Positions 25,301 to 37,883 of a DNA stretch of 64,000 nucleotides are shown piece by piece (positions within the stretch are counted from its first letter, which is position 1; the number at the start of each line of letters is the position of its first letter). Origin of the DNA: Solen grandis (lineage: Eukaryota; Mollusca; Bivalvia; Adapedonta; Solenidae); the NCBI GenBank assembly GCA_021229015.1, contig CM037778.1:81511842-81575841 (forward strand). Direction: 5' to 3'. The notes beneath the pieces are model-generated. The model saw only the letters and a list, made by a program, of their open reading frames with translations. It was not told the origin of the DNA and did no database searches. A program made the translations under genes and the position numbers.

Positions 25301-26331
25301 ACACATCTTGTATGACCCTAAATAAGCTACAGACACCTTTAATAACCGCACATCTTGTATAACCCTAAATAAGCTTCAGAGAACTGGAATAACTACACAT
25401 TTTGCAGGACCCTAAATAAGCTTTAGAGAACTGCAATTACTACACATCTTGCATGACCATATATAAGCTACAGAGACATTTAATAGCAACACATCTTGTA
25501 TGATCCTTTGCAGGACCCTAAATAAGCTTCAGAGAACTTGAATAACTACACATCTTTTATTACCCTAAATAAGCTTCGGAGAACTGGAATAACTACACAT
25601 CTTGCAAGATCCTAAATAAATTCCAGAGAACTTGAATAACCACTCATCTTGTATGACCCCAAATAAGCTTCAGAGAACTGGAATAACCTCACATCTGGCA
25701 GGTCCCTAGATAATCTTCAGAGAACTGGAATAACTACACATCTTTTATGCCTCTAAATAAACTTCAGAGAACTTAAATAACTACACATCTTGTATGACCC
25801 TAAATAAGCTTCAGAGAACTGGAATAACTACACATCTTGCAAGATCTTAAATAAATTCCAGAGAACTTGAATAACCACTCATCTTGTATGACCCCAAATA
25901 AGCTTCAGAGAACTGGAATAACCTCACATCTTGCAGGTCCCTAGATAATCTTCAGAGAACTGGAATAACTACACATCTTTTATGCCTCAACCAATAAGCT
26001 TGAACTAATAACCACACATCTTGCAGGACGCTAAATAAGCTTCAGAGGTCTGGAAAAAACACACATCTTGCATGACCCTAAATAAGCTTCAGAGGTCTGG
26101 AAAAAACACACATCTTGCATGACCCTAAATAAGCTTCAGAGAACTGGAAAAAACACACATCTTGCAGGACACTAAATAAGCTTCAGAGGTCTGGAAAAAA
26201 CACACATCTTGCAGGACCCTAAATAAGCTGCAGAGAACTGGAATAACCATACATCTTGCAGGACCCTAAATAAGCTTCAGAGAACTGGAAAAAACTCACA
26301 TCTTGCAGGACCCTAAATAAGGTCAGAGACC
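22385..26331. repeat. 47-bp satellite array, about 84 units
   Basis: A head-to-tail array with consensus parts CCCTAAATAAGCTTCAGAGA, ACTGGAATAACCACACATCT and TGTATGA (47 bp in total). Units are diverged; variants include TGCAGGA for TGTATGA, CTTTAATAA for CTGGAATAA, and CCTTGAATAA. A five-unit block is duplicated at a 235-bp offset (about 25601 and 25836). Near the right edge (about 26040-26215) a GGTCTGGAAAAAACAC variant is locally spread. Each typical unit has a HindIII site, AAGCTT. There are no coding frames and no spacers. Confidence 0.95.
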
Positions 26332-26785
26332 GGTTATAAGATTAGTCACACGTGATTACAAGTTGTAAAATGAAAGGTTTATGTGTTTCCACTTCAGAAG
26401 AGACGTCGTTAGCTGCTGTTGGCACCACTGTATAAGGTTTTGTAAGAATACGTACCGGGTATATACATTGAAGATTACCCCCCAAAAAAACATGAGGTAA
26501 TTCAGTTTAATTCAAATAACTTCAAGAAATGGAAAAAAAATAGAAACTTTTATTTTTGATTTCTTAATGGGGAAAATGAATGTAGTTATATTTTTATTAG
26601 TGAATATTTAAGCCAGGTTGACTGCATGTGTGACTTAAAGAAAACAATAAGTTAATACAATGATAATCGGACATAAGCTATAAGGAAGCGAGAAAGGGAG
26701 AGATTGTTATCATAGAATAGTGTCTAATATCTAGGGCAATCGTCAATATCACGAAAGTCTCGAACAGGAAAGTATTTATTAAATA
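26332..26785. other. flank of satellite, nothing recognised
   Basis: AT-rich sequence with no repeat or gene signal. Confidence 0.5.
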
Positions 26786-26979
26786 CTGTGAAATCATTAA
26801 TTTTCGTGGGACACTAATTTTTCGGGGAGGGTTTTATCCACGAATTTCCCCAAGAAAACCTGTCTCTTATATAGATCTCACGTTTTCTAGAACAGATCCA
26901 CGAATAAATGTACCCACGAAATTCCCTAAGGTACATAATCAACGAAATTTAATGTCAAGGAATATTAATGATTTTACAG
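26786..26979. mobile_element. MITE with CTGTRAAATCATTAAT ends and TA duplication
   Basis: A 194-bp element flanked by TA on both sides. Left tip CTGTGAAATCATTAAT is inverted as ATTAATGATTTTACAG on the right (one mismatch). TTCGTGGG and CCACGAA motifs lie internally. A more diverged relative lies at about 47928-48139. TA target and size fit a Tc1/mariner-type MITE. Confidence 0.8.
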
Positions 26980-27853
26980 TATTGAACTTTCCACGAAACT
27001 CATAGTTTCAGTGATGACTGGAATTCGGAGAAACGGAAATCAATGCATTTATGCAGCTAGATTATACGACAAATTCGGTTCATCAAGACACACAAAATAA
27101 CACTCCACGCTGTGACCTCTCTGGTACATTCACTTAGCAATCAATCACTGCCGTCATAAATGTCTCATGATGATGGTCAGCTTACAAAACAGCAGAGGTT
27201 TTTTCTAGACCTGATTTTTTAGCATAAAGCGATAATTGTTGTTTATTTAAGAATATATATAAAGGAAAATGCCACTCGCAGTAAAACAAGACAGATAATA
27301 ATAATAATAATAATATTTACTTGAGATGGCATTAATTGTCTACAACTGTAAAGAGAGGTACCTACTACGTTGAGTATGAGATATAACTTGTAGGACTCCC
27401 TCCTGTATATTTACGATATGTATGTGTCACAATTTTAAGCTTATGAACCATCTGTTTGAGCCAGATGCCAAAGGTACCGGAAACATCGTTTCGTGTGCGG
27501 ATTTTATATGATTTAATAACATTTTTGATACATGTTCATTTTTTGTTTGTTAAAGACACCAGCATATTTCATCTTCGTATCTTAAAATACTTTCTTTTAT
27601 TTAACTCGAATTTTCGAAAAAAATCAAATTTGTTTTGTCCCCATAACAAAATACCCTAATATAATAGATATCGTATCCTGATCAAAAGTCCACAGATGTC
27701 AAGACAGAAAAGGCGTAAATTTTAGTCATCCTCAATGTATCTTTTTCAATAGGACCCCCGTTGCAATAATTCGACAGGATTTTCTGTCCAAATCAGAATT
27801 TTGTTTCCAAATCATAAACTATCCTCATGCAGAGCTTTACTTACGTTATGACC
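26980..27853. other. intergenic, no gene seen
   Basis: Contains a short (TAA)n run near 27293-27315. The 67-codon frame at 27456-27659 shows nothing recognisable. Confidence 0.5.
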
Positions 27854-28077
27854 TTAACTCTTTATTACATACAGACTCATTTTGGCGCATTGGCAAACAG
27901 AGCTGACCCAGATCAGCTCCTATAGGATCAGGGTCTCCTCTTTGCTTATACAATATTGTAGTATCTACACAGTTTGCACTGTAAAATAAATTCCATTGTT
28001 TTATATACTTTTTAAATTTCAGTAAATGAATATTCATCAAGTACAAAAAAATGAATATTAATGAGGTAAAGGGTTAA
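27854..28077. mobile_element. piggyBac-like MITE (TTAA target), diverged copy
   Basis: Begins TTAACTCTTT and ends AAAGGGTTAA, with TAGACTCATTTT-like sequence (CAGACTCATTTTGGCGCA) near the left tip and a central inverted AGATCAG..GATCAGG. Same family as 49335-49549. TTAA plus a CCCTTT tip is typical of piggyBac-type ends. Confidence 0.65.
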
Positions 28078-28200
28078 GTAAGGATACGATTAGTTCTTAA
28101 ACAATAGAGATATTAGTAGATAAATAGACGATATATGGCCATCTTGTAACGAGAAGTTAAAGTCTATTGTCATTCTAATAAGGTATTCAAATTTACTTTT

Positions 28201-28490
28201 ACTTGTAATCGACTAGTTAGAATGTCCGTTTTGGGAGCGGGAGGTCATGGGTTTGATTCCCGACCGCGACTTATCAAAGTCGTTACAATGGTTCTGGTAG
28301 CTCCCTCTTGGCACACAAAATATATACAGGGTAGTGGCCTGGTGTCAAGATAATGTGACTGAGTGTGGTATAATGCCACCTGTCTACGGCGTGATTCGGT
28401 AGTGTGGCAGCATTTTGTCTGTTTCAAGTAGGTATAATCTCCAAATGACTGATATACTGTCGGTGGGACGTTATACCCAACAAAAACAAA
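28201..28490 (+). mobile_element. tRNA-derived SINE, bivalve type, near full length
   Basis: Head with GGTCATGGGTTTGATTCCC (B box) and an upstream A-box-like CTAGTTAGAATGTCC. The conserved body has AAGTCGTTACAATGG, TAGCTCCCTCTTGGC, TAATGTGACTG, a TCTACGGCGTG block and GTGGCAGCA. The 3' domain AATGACTGATATACTGT..GGGACGTTATACCC is followed by a CAAAAACAAAA tail. Related copies lie at 35156-35392 and, inverted, at 44422-44722. Confidence 0.8.
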
Positions 28491-30083
28491 ATTGTTCGCA
28501 TTACGTTTATATAACTAGCACTTCCTTATAGCGTAAAACTAACTCTGTAATGTAAATGTTATTTACATGTCGGCGTCAATCATGATTATGATGATAAAAT
28601 GACTGTAAGAATTATACAATATTGTGCTATAAATAGTAGCTGATTTCATACGAAAAAGTTGCAGACACAATCCCGAACTTTTTGTGGTTCCATTTCTGTA
28701 ATAATAGAACGCAAAATTCATTTGGGACAAAATTCTAGACGAAACATTTTTTTCTCGTTATCTGTAATCTTCAATGTATGTTCATTTGCAAGCGCGGATG
28801 TTGAATCGTTTTTTTTTTTTCTTTTTTTTTTCATAAAAAGTATTACTGTGTCAGCAATATGTTTTTTTCGGCAGTTGGATGTTTTGATTTCACATACATT
28901 TCTGTCTAAACTTAAAGGTGAAGGTCACTTAACAGTTGATGAATACTAAAGTATACCTCCGAAAAAGCTTGTTATACATGTCTCAACGTTCAAATTAAGT
29001 GATTCAACTACAAAAATAACATATCTAAGGATGAAAAAGACATGTCGGATTTGAAACCTTCAGACCCTTTCGTATCCTGGAAATGGAAGTGATCTATCAG
29101 AGCATAACTTCACTACTATATTGTGGATGCACACCAAACTTGTTTTGTATAGTGATAAGTATAATTGTAAGCATTTAATGTCCCCCCTTTCTCTGACAAC
29201 TTCTGGAGTGCAGGTGACAAAAGTGTTCAGAGCAACACCTATCCAGTTGTATTACCTGTGTGTACGTATTATGTTGAGAACTGGTCGTTTGTCTGTTCGA
29301 TCGTCAGTAATATCATATCCACTCTATATATTTTGAACGCTTGAAAGACATTCATAATACTTGAGTCAAATGTTCTCTCAACAAGATGCAGAATAAACAA
29401 TAAATTTAATTAATACACCACGGCCGTGTATCTTTTTTAAAGATACTTTTTGTTGATATTTGCATCACACTTTGTATTGAAAAATTGGTTCATTATAATG
29501 TACATATTATATAATTAAAACGAAAATATGTGTTATGTTCCTGATTTGGAATAGTTATGTAATATTCAAATTAAAAGAAGTAAATGTTCGCTCAAATACA
29601 CGAATGTACAATGTTACAAAGCGTCTGTTTCTCAATGAAATGTGTCTAAATGTATTGCCATGTAACGTTAGGTTTTAATTTGTCGAGAAATGAAATTAAT
29701 ATCATTCTAGTGAGATATATCTATAATGCAGATATTAGTAGATAATTGTATCCCAATTTACCAATTATTTTACACCAGAAAGATCAAACATTATGTGTAT
29801 TCACAATTGTTTTAGGATTGTTATGATCCTTTCTGTTCTTTATATAAAAAATATCCTAGCAGTATTTACATTCACAGTTAGTTTCAGTTCTTTTATATTT
29901 CATTGCAAAGTATTTATGCATTGGGTAATTGCAAAATATTTATGCATTGCGTCAGGAAAATTACACCCCGGCCCGGCATACATGTGTGTATGGTGCGTGA
30001 ATGTTGTTTGTATGTTGAATTTTTTTGGTGTATGTGTGTCGTGCTGTGTGTGTGTCTTGTTGTGAATGTGTTATGTGTGTTTA

Positions 30084-30086
<3 letters not shown>
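28491..30086. other. intergenic, no gene seen
   Basis: AT-rich. Frames at 28659-28949, 29121-29336 and 29793-30065 (+) have no domain and are rich in AT-driven Phe/Ile/Leu codons. Confidence 0.5.
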
Positions 30087-30145
<59 letters not shown>

Positions 30146-30180
30146 GTGTGTATGTGTGTGTGTGTTGCGTGTGAGTGTGT
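30087..30180. repeat. (TA)n followed by (TG)n microsatellite
   Basis: AT run to about 30128, then interrupted GT repeats. It creates open frames on both strands that are artefacts. Confidence 0.95.
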
Positions 30181-32400
30181 AGGATTCAAGCTGTAACCTC
30201 AATATGACATCATATACAAATCTATGATGTTTCTTATCTTAATATCTTGGCAATGTCTGGATTTAAGTACAATTGTTATAAGTTTGAGCAGTGAGTTGAA
30301 ATAATTTGAAAATCAGTAGTTGCTTAACTCTAAAGTTCCTGCGAGAAATTCAACATATGTGAAAAAAATTAACTCACCCGAGAAGGAGAAAACAGAAACA
30401 TGGAAACATAGCAATACATAATGTAGTGAAATTCCAAAAATTATCGCCTCGGAAAAGTCAGGCCCTGTCATACCCTGTAGCTCAATTATAGCTCCTTTGG
30501 GTAGTACTATTTGGTAAATAACACCGGAGCTTTATGCGTAAAAATCCTATATAAAGTCGAATACTGCTCGCATACACCTTAATCAAACTAATGATAAAAC
30601 ACAAGTCGTACGAAAGTCATGTCCCCCTTTGAGGAAGAGGGATATACTTTGTTGCATATACGAGCAAGCGTACGTAGAACATTTTTATCTGACCGTTTAT
30701 AATCGTATGCCATACTGAATAATCAGCAGCAAAATTCATGTACATGTATTTGATTTTGAATTGTCAAATGAATGACAAGCTTATATATATATATTCGACT
30801 TTGAATTGTCACCCAGCATGGAATTCTTCTTCAAATAGTAAACTGAATGACAAGCTGAATGGCATTTAATTTTGAAACGTTAGATGAATAGTCACCCTGC
30901 ATGCAGGTCAGATGCAAATCTGAGTCTATGTGTAGACCTCGATTTATTTCGTGGTGGTGGTAAGGGTAGATATTAGGTAAGGTTAGGGTAGGGATCAGGG
31001 TTAGGGTTATGGGTAGTGATGTTCCGATTGTCGCAAGTCGCCGGTGGTCAGTTACTATACTGAATAGCGACAATAATCGATTTACATATATACGTTTCGC
31101 GATGTCGATGTTAAATTTTATTCAATACCATATCATATGTTGTCAGTCTAGTGTACACTGTACATCAATCTGGAATCTCTTGAATTTTCCTATATTTCTA
31201 TAGCTAAACCCTTAAATATCCCATTTTAAATAATAAGGCTTAAAACTTATTATAACCTATTAACTGATCCAGCATTACAAAGATAAAACTGTGTCGAAAA
31301 CTACTTCATGAAGTTCATGTAACTGTGTATGATTAAGCGCCTTCCGTGAATGTTACTTCTGGTTCAAGCGATTATTAATCGTAAAGTTATTGATTATATT
31401 CGAATGAATCGATAATGTGACAAATATCAACCGATTTCTATCACTATTTATGGATCAGAACTATTGTTTTGGGTTATGGTTAGGAGGTTGGGTTAGGGTT
31501 AGGGCTGGGTTATGTTATCAACAAATAACATTGTCCTCACTTGAAGGTGCAGGTCAGCCTACATGCTGGCCAGATGCAATTCTGAGTCTATGTGTAGAAT
31601 GAAAAAGATGGGTTAAACAGTTCTCAAAATATTGATATGAAACAGTTTAGGGCGCTGATATTACGGTTATCATGACTTCTAATTTTGACTTTTGGCCTAA
31701 TAAACAAAAACAACAGTAGACGTTTTCTTGAGATCTTTGATACTTGACCCAAAGACCCCAAAAACGGTAGGAATTATCTATTCATTTAGACCAATAAACT
31801 TGATACATGTAAGTTTGAAAGTATTGTAGTTTTCTTGAGTTAAAGTCAGAACAAACAACAGACAGACATACATACAATCGTTCTCACGAGAAACTGCTCT
31901 TGTTAGGTGATCTCGTTGATCTTTCTTTGATCATTTTAACCCCGCAACATATTCCTTAACTGTTGACTCCTTGATGACTGTCTGGACTCTAGCTACTTCA
32001 TGATGACACGATATAACCCAAAATGATATTTTGGGCGTTTGCGTCTCATTATTGCATGGCTAATGTATCCAGTGAGCTCTATACGACAAAAAGCAACACG
32101 TGCACCGAATACAGCATCTCAGTATGTACAAGACCTTTAACTGTAAACGAAAACGTATTCGAATATAACTACTCGGGGAGCAATGTTCAAAGTGAGCTCT
32201 ATAGTGTGTGACAAGGCCCAACTTTGGTGCTTAAATCAAGGTAAATTAACATATACATATAAGTAGACATGTATCAATATAAATTTAATTCTTCAATAGT
32301 AGAATATAAAAGAACACAATTTGAATTAGACATCTCCAGGCATGATGTAACTTTTAAGGAAAGGGACAACAATTTCAGCAATACATGAACTAGGTGGAAG
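30181..32400. other. intergenic with a small duplicated TTAGGG-bearing repeat
   Basis: CAGATGCAAATCTGAGTCTA near 30911 recurs, slightly diverged, near 31570, each beside GGTTAGGGTTA-type sequence (about 30990-31015 and 31465-31512). The rest is AT-rich, without recognised genes. Confidence 0.5.
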
Positions 32401-33235
32401 GAAAATGATTAATTTGGCTTGAAACAAGGTTGCAATGCAAGTCCTATATTATTTTCTCCTTTTATTAATGAGTTGTATGAATTTATGGAAAATAATGAGG
32501 TTAGAGGTATTCAACTTAACCCAGATATATTAGAGGTTTTTATGTTATTGTTCGCAGATGATGTGGCTCTAATTTCTGATACTATAATGGGTTTACAAAA
32601 ATAGTTAAATAGTTAAATTTGTTAAATTATTTTTGTAAAATATGGAGCTTATAAGTAAATGTTGAGAAGACACAAATTGTTGTTTTTAAACATGGAGGTC
32701 GTTTGTCAAAATTAGAAAAATGGTACTATAATGGACAAATATTAGAATGTGTTAATGGATTTCAATATGTAGGTTAATATTTTACATCTCAATTATCTAT
32801 GCACAGAATGGCAGAATGTATGGCAGTTAAGGCAAAACATGTTCTAGTTTCATTGTTGTCGACACTTTATGATAGTATGCCTATGTCAAAACATTGTTTC
32901 TTTAAAATAATTGATACAAAAGTGTTACCTATATTATATAACGAAAGTGAATTGTGGGGCTTAGAATATTTTGATGTTGTTGAAAGAGTACATTTATATG
33001 CATGTAAACGTTTTATGTCAGCTCCTCTTCATACAGTAAATGCCACTATATTGGGGGATTGTGGTCAATATCCTTTATATATTTTTACATCAAAGCGAGT
33101 TATGAAGTATTTGGTTTGTATATTACATATGTCAGAACATCGTTATGTCAAAAAGAATTATTACACTAGTATTGGTCAGTCAATGATATGGTGTATTTAG
33201 TGGATGTATTAACACATGTACTTGGTTATATATTT
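32401..33235 (+). pseudogene. degenerate LINE reverse transcriptase fragment
   Basis: First frame (from about 32410) reads GLKQGCNASPILFSPFINEL and then MLLFADDVALISDT, which are the RT palm motifs (GxxQGC.LSP and F/YADD). After a stop there are fragments VEKTQIVVFKHGG and WYYNGQILE. A second frame (32799-33200) holds the C-terminal part with ILYNESELWG, VERVHLYACKRF and GDCGQYPLYI. This is the usual order of a non-LTR element of the type whose tail reads YGSE.WG..EVH...K. Stops between the blocks mean it is dead. Confidence 0.8.
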
Positions 33236-33323
33236 GTTGTTCAATGACATTCTTAGTTTTTTAATGTATAGATTTTGTGATCTTTAGGTGAATATAAATT
33301 TCCAGATTTTTTTTCTACACATG

Positions 33324-33760
33324 TACGAGGGTTGTTCAAAAAGGATAATGACACCTTCATATTTTATTTCTAGATCAGTAATACAGTATTTGCGGCAATT
33401 TGTAATAAGCTTCACCTGTATTTAGCTGTCATTTTGATATTATCAAACTACATTTTGTTAAATATTTAAATATGGCCAAAAAATTGTTAAAACTGTTCCC
33501 CAAATACAACAATCGATCATTTGTACATCGCCGGCGATGAGACGTGGGTTCACTTTTATGAGCCCAAGCGAAAGATACAGAATAAAATATGGAACGCTAA
33601 AGAGAGCCGAAGACCTTGCATAACTAACCGCACAAAAAGCGTCTAAAGGGTTTCATTGCTCTTCTAATCATGGTCCTGTTATTCAAATCGCCGTACCAAA
33701 AGAGAGATGCGAAAATGCTAGGCTTTTCAAAGGCAAGTTCCTACATAAATTGAAGAAAAT
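33324..33760 (+). pseudogene. mariner-family transposase fossil
   Basis: TACGAGGGTTGTTCAAAAAG at 33324 resembles a mariner terminal repeat following a TA. After an internal deletion, frames from about 33535 read GDETWVHFYEPKRKIQNKIW, the first catalytic Asp block of mariner transposases. A frameshift and stop follow, then GPVIQIAVPKE and LHKLKKIF, matching the next conserved block. The right terminal repeat is not clear. Inactive. Confidence 0.75.
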
Positions 33761-35155
33761 ATTTCATAAAGTGTCTCCGTTGTGTCAGGGTGTGCGCACT
33801 CTGCTCAGCATACACTTTACAGGGTGTGAAGAAGTACTCGTAGGCAGTTAGACAGACCAAACACACAGACCTGAGTGTTTTATTTTAAGTACAGAGAAAT
33901 GTAGGTAAAATGTCTGACGTAACTGAACTAATTAAGCACATTTAAAAAAAAGCATTTATATAGAATTTTAATGCAACAGTCGAGGGCAACAAATGTGGCT
34001 CAGTTTAATTTTAACGAAACTTTCGGTTTCGGTATTTTTCTTAATGATGTATCATTAACATATAGTTAGAGTCAGGTAAACACTGTAATGTGTTGATTTA
34101 TGAGCAAAGTATATACCAAGGAGCGGGGTTGTGGAATAATGACATGGGATGTCTATAATTTTGTTTTTTCTTCTTCAAACCACAGTATATACTCTGATAA
34201 TTAAGACTCAAGAAGTTAATCTTTTATTCTCGTTTTGCCATTACTTTCATTTTTCAATTCCCGGTTTGCCCACTATCCAATTCACCGACGCCAATTGTCT
34301 GTACGCAGTGAAGCGTAGCGGTGGCACACAATTTATCCCATTTGGGTGGTTATTCGTGAATGTTTTATATTGTTAATGTTTTGGAATTTTAAGGCAATAA
34401 ATGATTTCATGTTAGTCATGCACATGAACTTAAGTATTTCATAAGATAAGAATGGTGTAAAGTGTGTCTCCTGTTTAAAAATTTAAGTATTACTGAGCGC
34501 TAAGTATTATTGTTGGAATTCGAGCTGATCAGACGGTTTGTTCTCGCTTTGCAACTTTTGCATTTTCCAGTTTCCAGTTTGCGCATTGTCAAATCACGCA
34601 GCCATTTACCAATAAGCAATGAAGCAAAGCGTTGACAACACAAGAAGTATCAAAGTTGTTTTTCGTGGATTGCTTGTTTTATATCCGTTGGTGTTTTGGT
34701 TTGGTATTTGTTTACCAAATGTCTAATACAGTATTTGATTATATATTTATGAAAATTATTAATATATTTACAACTTTTCAGTTACCAATATTGTCAACTT
34801 TTTTATTTGTGCAAAGTGATAACAAATCCTTGAAACATTATAATACATGTAACATAGTCATGAGAGTTTATCAATTATATAGATATGAAACCATATATTC
34901 GAATTTCGATTGAATAGTCCATGGTCATGAACAAACATTGTCCCATTGCATTGCTTATTCACTTTGAAACTGATTGGACAATTCTAACATTAAGGTTTTC
35001 GAACTCTAATGCATTACTTCCAACTGAAGAGAATGCGTTAATAGGCTAAAATTACTGTTGATTGCTTTGAAACGGAAGTTAAGAAAGAAAACAAAATATA
35101 ATTATTAATAAATTTTTCCTAGGTACTTAATTTATTTACTGATTATCAATTCTAA
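33761..35155. other. intergenic, no gene seen
   Basis: A diverged direct duplication of about 90 bp (about 34230-34322 and 34540-34632, sharing TTTGC..CATTTTTC/CCAGTTT and AGTGAAGC/AATGAAGC) is the only structure noticed. Confidence 0.45.
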
Positions 35156-35392
35156 AAACCCGGCCGCGACATACCAAAGTCGTAAAAATGGTACTGGTAT
35201 AGCTCCCTTGCTTGGCGCTCAGCATAAAGGGTTGTTCCTTCCAGGACTTGTTGGCCCGGTATCTGCATAATGTGACTGTGTGGTATGCCAAATATCTACG
35301 GTTACTGCATTGTGGCAGCACTATATTTCCTCAAGCAGTCAACCTCCTAATGACTGAAATACTGTTAGCGGGACGTTAATCAAAATAAACAA
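35156..35392 (+). mobile_element. tRNA-derived SINE, 5'-truncated copy
   Basis: Aligns by eye with 28255-28490: CGGCCGCGACATACCAAAGTC, TAGCTCCCTTGCTTGGC, TAATGTGACTGTGTGGTATG, TGTGGCAGCACTAT and AATGACTGAAATACTGT, ending in GGGACGTTAATC. Confidence 0.75.
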
Positions 35393-35700
35393 TCTAAAAC
35401 GCTGTAGTAAAATTTATTTCCATTTTATTTTTAATAGCAGCTTGTACAGCATGTTTGTTTGTTTTTACCTATGCAACAAAAGGAAAAAAAAAACATATAA
35501 AATGTAGAAAGACTCCGTAAATATTCTAGCTAGCAACTAATAATCCATGGTTATTTATCAAAACATGTCTTAAACAGAGTAATGTATTTGTCATCATTTT
35601 TAAAATATGTTTGTTAACTAGAAATTGATTTAAAATTTTCTTTCGTGAATAAAATTTAAAAATAGGGAGGACAAAAAAATTCCCTAAAATCAAGGCGAAT

Positions 35701-35737
<37 letters not shown>

Positions 35738-36780
35738 TCGTACATACACAAATATCCATATATATTATATATACACCCATATACATACATATCTAAAGAC
35801 TTCACAATCTTGAATATTTTATTGCAATTGTAAGCAAAACCATAATGTAAAGATAGATCAGGGCACGATAAAAAAAGCAAGTTTGATCATCATAATAATA
35901 ACTATAAAAAACGTTTGTATCATCAACTCATATATAAATAGATAGTATTGATCGTGTACAATAATTTAATGTATATCATTGGTCATATGGTAGTTTTCGT
36001 AGGCTAATGTTTCCATAATTGCTATAATAGAAATAAAAATAATGTGCAACTAAGTCTTAATGGTTCACAGGTAGATGCTAGAATATTTCTGAAAATAACA
36101 ATTGTATAGTAAAAGGAGAAAAAAAATCAATATTTCGGGTCTCAGTGTAATTTGAAATGTAAATGATTAGCTATCCCAATTTAAAAAAAAAAATAACTAA
36201 AACTATAAACCGACTATAATGCTGAATTAGGCAATTTAAGGAAAGATGCTCACCTTTGATTAAATTTATTTTCTCTTCTTTTTTTTCAATTTTGAGTCAT
36301 TGTGTTATACATTTTAAACAGCTCTATTTGAAGTTAATGACTCTTTCTCTGTTTCTAAGGATACAATAATGTGACATTATATGCAACGTATTTAAGACAT
36401 TTGTAAAACGTTTTCTCCAAAAAGAAAAAAAAAATACAGAAAAATTGTCTTGACAACAAACTGCTAAAAGCTTTTAAACTCTGTCCAGAAACATTGGGCA
36501 ATCGGATAGTTGTTAAACACATGTATTATTTTCTGGTTCCATTTTTCCAATATGAAATTAAGTTACTATTTGTTATTTTTTACTTTTTCCAGTAGGTACA
36601 TGTAGCTAGTACCTAGAATTCGTTGTTTATTCTAGTTTTGAACCATTGTAATAATGAATAAGTATTTGTTTTGAAAAGGTTATCAAAACTATTATTTCTC
36701 TTTTTTTATGGTATCAATTTGTATATATTTCAGAAATCTGGTGAAATCCGTATATGATTAAACCCTGATCTAAGACCCTT
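35393..36780. other. AT-rich intergenic with (CA)n(TA)n
   Basis: CA/TA microsatellite at 35700-35738, otherwise very AT-rich. No coding signal. Confidence 0.6.
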
Positions 36781-36789
36781 TATTGTATT

Positions 36790-37530
36790 TCGGGCGTTCT
36801 GCAAGGTGGCCGTGTGGTAGCTAAACATAACTGTAGCATGAGCTACCTTGCTCTTGAAACCATCTCTCACACAGTTGAAAGTTAATATACAATATTTACA
36901 GTTGAAAAAGTTTGGTGAACAATGTCCTAATTAAATAATATCAGTACATTATACATAACACTATTTAAATTATATACAAGTCACAGACCAGTAAGGTGTC
37001 TAGTTAGTTGTCTACTACTTATCACTATGCTGATCAAGCCAAACATTAGGTGTACGAGACTGAATGTTTCACTTTGTCCGAGCTATACCACACTGTTCCT
37101 CATAGACAGCAATATAATGAAACTCGATAGGACTGCTGCCCCTGGGCTTGAGCTATATCAGAGCCCTCCGAGTTAAGCCCCAACAACATCTGAGCCAACC
37201 CCAGACCACTATGGATAAAGTGCTCAAAGCCCTTAGCTGAGAATTTGTAAACGCACAATTGTCATGCCAATAGAAGCATGCTTCTAAGACACTACTTTTA
37301 ACGCAATGCTCAAAAGTGACTGTGTCGCATATCTACCTGATAGCCTGTAATACTTCGTCTCTGAGTGTACAGAGTGTAAATCACCAAGAGACGAACCTAG
37401 TTTTGTTCCAAGAAGCCCGTCACCAAAATACTGTACAAGTATATTGATGCTCTTATCACATTTGTGCCAATAGTGATCGTACATAGTCACGGCGCACCCG
37501 GGCCGAGGTGCCTATACCTGCTAAGTTTAA
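36790..37530. other. unassigned segment of higher GC
   Basis: About 740 bp clearly less AT-rich than either side, with no microsatellites. The longest minus-strand frame (37284-37490, 68 codons) shows no known domain. It could be a non-coding exon or 3' UTR of a minus-strand transcript, or an unrecognised repeat. I cannot decide. Confidence 0.3.
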
Positions 37531-37688
37531 ATATTCAGCATGGACTAAATAATTTTCAATCAAAGTCTAACCATCTTACACACTATATATAAATATATTC
37601 TAGGTTACTTAAATTATCTAAAATATAAGCAAAACACTATATCATAATTACTAAATAATAAAAAAATAGCACAAAATATATACAGTTC

Positions 37689-37883
37689 ATAAATAACTCT
37701 TTTATGGGACAGGGTCATTCGGATTTTCACGTGGCAATGTGGCGTAATGTAATGTAGGTATGTTTACATTACGCAATATTGGTTTTGGTCAAAATGCAAA
37801 TAATATAGTGCTGTTGTATTTCTTCATGATTTTTTACTTTTTGACAAAACCCTGCGGGCGAAATTCATAAAAGAGTTATTTAT
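37689..37883. mobile_element. 195-bp MITE with 18-bp perfect TIRs
   Basis: ATAAATAACTCTTTTATG at 37689-37706 is exactly inverted at 37866-37883. The interior contains a small inverted pair around ACATTACG/CGTAATGT. No clear target duplication and no coding capacity. Confidence 0.7.

Noticed and set aside
22385..26331. CRISPR-like regular repeat
   Set aside because: Units are contiguous 47-bp repeats without unique spacers and the DNA is eukaryotic; it is a satellite.
29903..30196. Open frames of 90-97 codons on both strands
   Set aside because: Created by the TA/TG microsatellite (Tyr-Ile and Cys-Val runs).
31465..31512. Interstitial telomere
   Set aside because: Only two or three imperfect TTAGGG units.
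32401..33760. Endogenous virus or LTR retrotransposon
   Set aside because: Motifs are those of a non-LTR reverse transcriptase followed by a mariner transposase; no LTRs, gag, protease or integrase seen in the window.
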